DNA of 64,000 bases from Tritrichomonas musculus (Eukaryota > Parabasalia > Tritrichomonadida > Tritrichomonadidae): NCBI GenBank assembly GCA_039105265.1, contig JAPFFF010000004.1, positions 3,410,001-3,474,000 on the forward strand, given 5' to 3'. Numbering within the stretch: position 1 is the stretch's first letter; every line of letters starts with the position of its first letter. The notes beneath the pieces are model-generated. The model did no database searches and was not told the origin of the DNA. It saw only the letters and a list, made by a program, of their open reading frames with translations. A program made the translations under genes and the position numbers. This document shows, piece after piece, positions 58,601-64,000 of this stretch.

Positions 58601-61600
58601 AGAGCTGCTCTTGGATCTTTCGGCATCTTTCCATTTCTCAAAACAAATGCCATTCTCGAAATTTCAAAGAATAATATGAGAACTCATCCTGATTTAAGAC
58701 GTTGCTATATTTATGTCGATCCTATTGTCAATAATAATTTATTAAGTCTCCAATTTACTGGAATCAAAGGTGCTTCTGCAAGTTTGGATGGCCTACCAGT
58801 ATCAATGCCATATACATTCCCACAAGTCCTTGTTGAAAATTGTTCATTAACAACTCTACTTCCATTAATTAATCAAGTTGATGCACCCATGCAAGATAAA
58901 CAACAGCTTCCAACTAGTCTTTCAATGATCGTTATGAATTTAGCGTCAATTTTGAAATATCAACCACATTCTCAAATAATTTTTGATGAAATTAATGGAA
59001 TTCGTTCATTAATATATTTATTGACTCATAGTAATGAAAAACATATTGATTTCATGTTATATCAGAATTTCATTCAACTCTTTGAAACAGTAACCTATGA
59101 ACCTTTAAAGAATGACATTTTTGAAAAGATACTTATTAATCCTGAAATTTGGGTTCTCTCAGCCGGTCTTTCACAGCTTCAAATTAGTCGTCATTGGTCA
59201 AGACAACTTTTCCAAGAATATTGGGATCTTATTAAGAAATATATTTCTTTCCAAAGATTGTTGAAGCTTATGAGAATTTACTATTGGTACACTCCAGTTG
59301 AAAAGAATATCGCATGGCAAAAGCGTTTCGAAGACATTCCAGTTAATGATGTTCGTCAAAATTTATTACAAATTTTACATACATTTGCAACAAAGCATTT
59401 CAGTCCAGCAGATTTCTCTGCTTTAATTTCACATATAATTACTTGCCAAGACCCTGATCAAATAATAGATCTTCTTTCTTTCTTAAAGCTTCTTGTCGTT
59501 TCACCTGAATCACCCATCCAAAATGTCAAGGATGTTTGGCATGAATTGAATTCACTACACCATCTTATTCATACTAAAAATGAAGCAATATTATTCAACG
59601 TTATAGACGTTTTCATGGCACTTCATTTCCTTGGACTAATACAATCACCAAAAATTACACGTCACGTTTATATCTTAATGGACATGATTCCAAAATCATC
59701 ATTAACGAATTCATTCTTTTTAAGAATTCTTCCTTTAGCTAAGAAATATCCTACTTTCATGCCAATTGTCTTTTTCATTGCAATGCATGAAGGAGAAACC
59801 AATCTTCACTTTTTGAAAGAAAATCTTCAAGCTGGACCTGATATTTCAGTACCAAAGCACTGGACATTAATGCCACTTTTGGCATCATTAAAGTTCGGGA
59901 CTGTTCACGACTTCCAAGAATTTGTTATGAAATTCATGGCAAGTTGCTCTGATGACAAATGGGATGAAACATTTGCTCAAATAGATCTTATACAGCGCGT
60001 CTTTAAAGTTGATGTTGAAGAAGAAAAGTCTCTTTTCTTGAACGATGTTTGCGAAAGAATCATTTCCAACAATGATTTATTTAAATTTGATCTCTTACAT
60101 ACTTTCTTAGATGTAGCTATTTTCCACTTGTTCTTCAGACCAATTAATGAGATGAATCCTGCTCTTATTCATGAATTTAAGAATTCACCATTTGGCAATG
60201 AAGTTGCAAATCTTTCTGATGAGCCCTTACCAAAATCCATTCCACATATCTCAAAGAATTTATTCTTCGAAGAACTCTCTAAATACAATCTAGAAGATCT
60301 TAGAAAATATCGATTTGGCCTTCGTTTCGATAGAGAAGGAAAATGGCTTGATAGAAATCTAGGCAAAATTGTATTTAAACTTGCAATGAAGACAAAGTCA
60401 CAAACATTCCATAACGCTTCAGCTTTGATTCTTCTCTTCCTTTATCATGAAACACCAGATGAAGTTCGAGAAGACATAAATATGATTATTAAAAGAAATG
60501 TTATTGATCCTCCTTATGGCGACATGCTGAAACGAACAGTAATCGATCCAAAACGAAAATTTGGTGAAAGCTGCTTTGAAGCATTCATTAAAGATTCAAC
60601 TCCAATTAATGACAAATTCTCACAACACGTTAACACTCTTGCTGGAAGACTTCAGCGCCATCATGTCAAATGCAATAATGAGAAAGAAGATATTATTCAA
60701 AAAGCTGATTATGGATTAAGAGCAACAAATTCACAAGAAATGCATAGTGAAATTTGTGTTGAATCACATCAAAGAGGACTATACTCAAATGATTGGCACA
60801 TATTATGGAGAATGATGACCTTCGAAAGATTCCCATGGCATAGTGAAAAAGGAAATGATCTTGATATTCTCACTCGTGATAATACATTATCAGATTTCTA
60901 TTGTCCAACCCAATGGAAAATAAAGAGAACCAAATATCCAAACTTAATATCAGCTACAAAGAAACCAAAGATGCTTGCACGAAATAAACGTGCTGATACA
61001 CAACCTGTCATTTCAAAACCACTTGAATCAACTTTATCATTTATTGACTCATCATCTATTGATCTTACGAATCTACCAATTCATGTTATTAAATTCGGAA
61101 ATGTCTCAAGATTTTGCAATTTATCAGTGAAAGGATCATCCATTATATTAAGCTATTCTACACATTCCAAAGAAATTCCTTCTACGTTAATTGATGAAAT
61201 TTCATTGAAATTGATCTTACATCATCAAAATGGAATAGAAATCATAACAAAAGGCAAAAGAAAAGGAATTTTAATTAATTTACTCTCACAAAGTGGATTG
61301 TCCATATTGAAACAAATAGCTTCAAAAGTTGAATTTAAGAACGTACCAATTCAGACACAACCAATTCTCACTCACTTCAAAGAACAAAAAATTACCGAAA
61401 AATGGCTAAATGGCGAATACTCAAACTTCAAATACTTGATGTTATTAAATAAATTCAGTGGAAGATCTTTCAATTCTGAATCAATGTACCCAATCATGCC
61501 TTGGGTTGTTAAAGATTATGAATCAAGTGAAATAAGTCAAGATAACCCAAGCGCATATAGAGATTTCGCTCAACCAATGAATAGAGGCCAACCTTTCTCA

Positions 61601-63478
61601 TCACCAAACTCAGTCATCAATTTCTTGAGGAAATGTGATCCATTCCTTTCTCTTTCAAGCACCTTGGAATACAGGCCAATCCATTCAAAGAATCAAGAAG
61701 CAGAACAACCACAAGAGCAACCAGCAGAACAACCACAAGAGCAACCAGCTGAGCAACCACAAGAACAACCACAAGAACAGCCAACTGAGCAACCACAAGA
61801 ACAACCACAAGAACAACCAGCTGAACAACCACAAGAACAACCACAAGAGCAACCAGCTGAACAACCACAAGAACAACCACAAGAACAGCCAGCTGAACAA
61901 CCACAAGAACAACCACAAGAGCAACCAGCTGAACAACCACAAGAACAGCCAGCTGAACAACCACAAGAACAACCACAAGAACAGCCAACTGAACAACCAG
62001 CTGAACAACCACGAGAGCAACAACAAGAACAGCCAACTGAACAACCAGCTGAACAACCACGAGAGCAACCAGCTGAACAAAAAGCAAATTCAGTTAAGAT
62101 CGAAGCACCAGAATCACCACTTTCTAAAGCCAAGCGATATCCAGAATTCACATCCATTTCCGAGGCATTTGCGGACAACCAAGGACGCGAGCTCACTCCA
62201 GAATTTTTCTTTGCTCCAGAATTCTTCGCCGGCATTGAACTTCCGAAATGGGCTTCCTCGCCTATTGAGTTTGTATACAAGAACAGGAAGATGCTTGAGT
62301 CCAAGTATGCCACCAGCCACCTCAATGAGTGGATTGATCTTTTCTGGGGCTGCAATCAAAAGAATCTCGGACTCAATGGCAACTTTTACGAGAGCTCGTG
62401 GGATGATCCTGCTGCCACCAAGAGTGTCATCAAGAGGCAAGAAATCGAATTAATCAAGCGAAACAGCGGCCAAGTTCCACCACAATTATTTAAAGAGCCA
62501 CATCCACAACGAAAGTTCACTGAATTCTCGCCAATTGTTGTTTGTGCACATTGCTTCAATGGTGACGGTGCTCATAAGCAACGCTATGCCATCCTCGATA
62601 CAAAGCACGTTCATGAAAAGACGTTTACATTTAGCTGTATTAATAATGACTTTTCGGTATATAATGTTAGATTGGATGCAGAGAAACAAATGATATCTAT
62701 GAAAGATACAAATGCATCCTTCCATGCAAACAGCTATGCACTTTATGGAACACACATCGTTGGTGTTGATCATAATGGCAAATTAAAGATATCACGCGAT
62801 AATGGTGAAGCTTTAGAATTGAAAGGATCAAGCCATTTGATTCCATCTGAAGAAGCTCCTGATTGCACAATTGCAGCAAGTCAACCAATTCTTGTTATTG
62901 GATATCCTGATTCATCAATTGCATTATATCATAACAATGAATTCATTAAACTTATTCCAACATTTTCATCAAAGATATCATGTATCGATGTAGATGCTTG
63001 CTTTGGTCTCATTGTTGCAGGCAATGCTGATGGAAGTATCCTATTCTTATCTTCAAATGATGGAACTCCTAAATCTAGCGTCAATACAAATGGCGTTTTA
63101 CCAAAAATGGTTATGATTTCCAAGAAATGGGGTTTCGTTCTTATGTACGGCTCATATATTAATAATAACATGAATAAGAAGAACGTCATTGATGTCTATA
63201 CAACAAATGGTGACTTAATTAGAAGAGTTGAAACATCATTGTGCTTAGCTTGCTGGACAACTTTGTCTTCTCATTCTGATTTCGATTATGTTGTCGCCGC
63301 TGATGCATCTGGTAAGCTCTACCTGTTCGAAGCATTTTATGCAAATATTGCTGAATCATTCTATGATACATCCAGTACTATTACTCAATTATTATTTGAT
63401 AATGAATCTGGAGTAGCTTTCGCTTTCGCTGAAAATGGAAACATTTTCTTGGCACCTTGTAATGTTCCGTCCATTTGA
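55640..63478 (+). CDS. BEACH-WD40 protein (LYST/neurobeachin-like)
   Basis: 2,612 residues from the ATG at 55640 (the frame is open a little upstream, without ATG). Order: long helical ARM-like region (1-840); concanavalin-like sandwich (about 847-1020, ITVVLWIAADPSPESTPRLF); helical region to about 1690; a pre-BEACH segment with HRGLYSNDWHILWRMM-type wording; PH-BEACH (about 1805-1905); BEACH (about 1915-2290) with EKWLNGEYSNFKYLMLLNKF, TPEFFFAPEFFAG, LNEWIDLFWGCNQK and LFKEPHPQR; WD40 repeats to the end. BEACH proteins govern vesicle fusion and fission, lysosome size and contractile systems. The BEACH domain is split by about 130 residues of QPAEQPQEQ repeats (61690-62090). Codons after it (62100-62480) are richer in G and C than the rest. 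Confidence 0.9.
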   Translation: MTQNISPETNPIIAILSLHLPKQTTTQTLFLKTLLKQTTFHHFTKEELSSLHSQLNSGKPLSVLKNDFDFKSEVPLSSVESILSINPFPDKTSLDISAFFILRSVITFLCQPPGSFQPSSYLTLLSLINYVLDSSYSIILKNAFVYLLVENAKMIQESFLEDFLAKINLYIQRVKDFPQGLVDAMVYTLKNLTSNIQTFSTVDLSFMNVAAKIINSYVGRRSFDNLKEPILSSLSPFLKKFDPFAFKFLSQIIFIFPFSDIRPIIEQIPTGIIDFIEKDKTYFPVSLKEVDSLPEPLVIAMDSNQRFPFLLMDTFKDGFGMKYPSLPLEKKKITFFFPPDIFDLLKSLYGISKAPDVQQFFSTNFIKIINENSESEKLFDIMVISLMICRDIQLSKTILQSKLFDSRVTMFNYMNNVYGESPDQPQEDKQTEIGSLKFNSKFEVFFVVRSIVFRLLTNISSIFEEIIDPISKMPTMLADIFHYFSLDVQSVMKLTSNHDPFIKYFCNLSSLYQTANIEMSEHIREIEFARGQMIKFALALFNHKDNIPYLSSTILFCQMLFSYLYEASLRPTVLSTFESASSKCTIDFAVCISDFFYNLFENVKDKHFKQEVMKSVNKIVIANTAYQKFFPNCINPLMTDLDELEKDDFSKEYLLDIIEFVSNASESTRTINSQIILNAIKRVEGDEPSDAVYKALLSLIAGESLTEITANFEIKHPNILTLFLMAFWKSTKYTAILKFLKELVMNSRENAFACQKGNLDLLLLDIIQESKSISDSEIIAPAVGLFVHIASVASSPETIRRFFKIFAPVAPNVVSSNQSFFFASLSDLVSTEEFKPPSYLPLLKNSPVINIKGITGRYLSSGITVVLWIAADPSPESTPRLFSISDEKQRGYELYINSNTLKLKITYGKEQGSDELREKDLPIAPVTKGKWINCSVSFLKTKDGLSIIPCIDQNVSTPLEVEWVDFDKGHLKVVFGGVEPDSKVTLDRAALGSFGIFPFLKTNAILEISKNNMRTHPDLRRCYIYVDPIVNNNLLSLQFTGIKGASASLDGLPVSMPYTFPQVLVENCSLTTLLPLINQVDAPMQDKQQLPTSLSMIVMNLASILKYQPHSQIIFDEINGIRSLIYLLTHSNEKHIDFMLYQNFIQLFETVTYEPLKNDIFEKILINPEIWVLSAGLSQLQISRHWSRQLFQEYWDLIKKYISFQRLLKLMRIYYWYTPVEKNIAWQKRFEDIPVNDVRQNLLQILHTFATKHFSPADFSALISHIITCQDPDQIIDLLSFLKLLVVSPESPIQNVKDVWHELNSLHHLIHTKNEAILFNVIDVFMALHFLGLIQSPKITRHVYILMDMIPKSSLTNSFFLRILPLAKKYPTFMPIVFFIAMHEGETNLHFLKENLQAGPDISVPKHWTLMPLLASLKFGTVHDFQEFVMKFMASCSDDKWDETFAQIDLIQRVFKVDVEEEKSLFLNDVCERIISNNDLFKFDLLHTFLDVAIFHLFFRPINEMNPALIHEFKNSPFGNEVANLSDEPLPKSIPHISKNLFFEELSKYNLEDLRKYRFGLRFDREGKWLDRNLGKIVFKLAMKTKSQTFHNASALILLFLYHETPDEVREDINMIIKRNVIDPPYGDMLKRTVIDPKRKFGESCFEAFIKDSTPINDKFSQHVNTLAGRLQRHHVKCNNEKEDIIQKADYGLRATNSQEMHSEICVESHQRGLYSNDWHILWRMMTFERFPWHSEKGNDLDILTRDNTLSDFYCPTQWKIKRTKYPNLISATKKPKMLARNKRADTQPVISKPLESTLSFIDSSSIDLTNLPIHVIKFGNVSRFCNLSVKGSSIILSYSTHSKEIPSTLIDEISLKLILHHQNGIEIITKGKRKGILINLLSQSGLSILKQIASKVEFKNVPIQTQPILTHFKEQKITEKWLNGEYSNFKYLMLLNKFSGRSFNSESMYPIMPWVVKDYESSEISQDNPSAYRDFAQPMNRGQPFSSPNSVINFLRKCDPFLSLSSTLEYRPIHSKNQEAEQPQEQPAEQPQEQPAEQPQEQPQEQPTEQPQEQPQEQPAEQPQEQPQEQPAEQPQEQPQEQPAEQPQEQPQEQPAEQPQEQPAEQPQEQPQEQPTEQPAEQPREQQQEQPTEQPAEQPREQPAEQKANSVKIEAPESPLSKAKRYPEFTSISEAFADNQGRELTPEFFFAPEFFAGIELPKWASSPIEFVYKNRKMLESKYATSHLNEWIDLFWGCNQKNLGLNGNFYESSWDDPAATKSVIKRQEIELIKRNSGQVPPQLFKEPHPQRKFTEFSPIVVCAHCFNGDGAHKQRYAILDTKHVHEKTFTFSCINNDFSVYNVRLDAEKQMISMKDTNASFHANSYALYGTHIVGVDHNGKLKISRDNGEALELKGSSHLIPSEEAPDCTIAASQPILVIGYPDSSIALYHNNEFIKLIPTFSSKISCIDVDACFGLIVAGNADGSILFLSSNDGTPKSSVNTNGVLPKMVMISKKWGFVLMYGSYINNNMNKKNVIDVYTTNGDLIRRVETSLCLACWTTLSSHSDFDYVVAADASGKLYLFEAFYANIAESFYDTSSTITQLLFDNESGVAFAFAENGNIFLAPCNVPSI
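61690..62090 (+). repeat. QPAEQPQEQ-coding tandem repeat inside BEACH
   Basis: About thirty units of GAACAACCACAAGAACAACC-type sequence in blocks of 24 and 36 bases. All lengths are multiples of three, so the gene frame is kept. The repeat opens long false frames on both strands. Confidence 0.85.
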
Positions 63479-63719
63479 TTTTTATAATATTTTATTTTTA
63501 TTTTATATAATAAAAGCAAGGCCAATCATCGATTTTTCCCCTTCTTTCATTCACACTATAGTCCCATATAACTGATTTTATAGCTATATTTATTACAATA
63601 ATATATTTTATATCATTTTAAACAATATACCATAATTTTGTATAAAAACAAAGTTTTCAAATTTTATTTTGTATAATAAAGTTTTCAAAAAGTTGGAAAT
63701 TTTAATAAAATCTTCCTTC

Positions 63720-64000
63720 ATGAGTGTAAATAGTGAAATAAAACAATATGTAGTGGAAAATATCCTACCTGTTTATTCTACATTTGATGAAGGACATAAT
63801 GAAAAACATATTTTAGAAGTTACTCAAAGAAGTTTTGATCTTTACAATGATATTAAAAATGAATATGATTTAGATATAAATATGATTTATATAATTGCTA
63901 GTTATCATGATATAGGTATGAAAATATCAAGGGAAAATCATCCATTTTATTCTAGTGAAATTTTGACAAAGGATGAAAATTTAAAAAAATGGTTTAATTC
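63720..64000 (+). CDS. HD-domain phosphohydrolase-like protein, cut by window end
   Basis: An open frame from the ATG at 63720 that is still open at the last base (93 codons). MSVNSEIKQYVVENILPVYS leads to FDEGHNEKHILEVTQRSF (first metal histidine) and IYIIASYHDIGMKISRENHP (the His-Asp pair of the HD motif), then the start of a third metal-site helix. This is the opening of a small HD hydrolase of the YedJ/uncharacterised class; such enzymes remove phosphate from nucleotides or related small molecules. The substrate cannot be told. It follows the BEACH gene on the same strand after 241 bases. The motif TCAAAAAGTTGGAAA precedes it. Confidence 0.75.
   Translation, partial: MSVNSEIKQYVVENILPVYSTFDEGHNEKHILEVTQRSFDLYNDIKNEYDLDINMIYIIASYHDIGMKISRENHPFYSSEILTKDENLKKWFN

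Noticed and set aside
61617-62355. Minus-strand frames of 131-220 codons (Trp/Leu-, Cys/Gly/Ser- and Val/Leu-rich) and a plus-strand Asn/His/Lys-rich frame
   Set aside because: All are by-products of the QPAEQPQEQ-coding repeat in the BEACH gene.

Overview
The window looks like nuclear DNA of a parabasalid protist, most likely a Tritrichomonas-type trichomonad. The DNA is very AT-rich. Every long host gene is one open frame with no visible intron, and host proteins carry Asn, Ser and Gln runs. A Maverick/Polinton is present, as is typical of trichomonad genomes. The species is inferred from these traits; no rRNA or other marker gene is present.

Layout. Positions 1-3.5 kb hold a Chibby-like basal-body protein (minus strand) and an ARM/HEAT-like protein. 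From about 3.5 to 39.5 kb runs an accessory island of mobile DNA and gene relics. It starts with a GC-cored fold-back element with an 8-bp target duplication (4139-4469), a small MITE (4504-4751), decayed gene pieces, a 1.1-kb polypyrimidine minisatellite and shorter arrays. Then comes a three-level nest. A TA-flanked Tc1/mariner-superfamily transposon with a pogo/DDE_1-type transposase spans 9045-38486. Its transposase gene is interrupted by a 25.8-kb Maverick (9424-35191) with perfect 48-bp terminal repeat cores and a perfect 5-bp target duplication. Its 3' part is interrupted by a 2.0-kb non-coding element with 102-bp hairpin-bearing inverted repeats (36383-38417). The island ends with a protein-kinase relic fused to the 3' end of a tRNA. 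An exact 29-bp direct repeat lies at each edge of the island (3517 and 39464).

The Maverick looks whole and recent. It carries the family core: protein-primed DNA polymerase B, integrase with a chromo-like tail, packaging ATPase, adenain/Ulp1-type cysteine protease, a probable double jelly-roll major capsid protein and a candidate minor capsid protein. It also has an SF3 helicase and unusual accessory genes: a stand-alone HUH Rep-like endonuclease domain beside the left end, an HNH endonuclease, a small bZIP-like protein, a polymerase with an OTU/papain-like insert, and a 2,200-residue fibre-like membrane protein.

From 39.5 kb to the end the window is host chromosome: a CH/Hook-like coiled-coil protein, an SPRG-repeat disordered protein, a QQPIQ-repeat coiled-coil protein, a large acidic disordered protein, VPS11 of HOPS/CORVET without a visible RING finger, a BEACH-WD40 protein whose BEACH domain is split by a PQEQ repeat, and the start of an HD-domain hydrolase. 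Cilium/basal-body and endomembrane-traffic functions can be assigned; the others stay unassigned.
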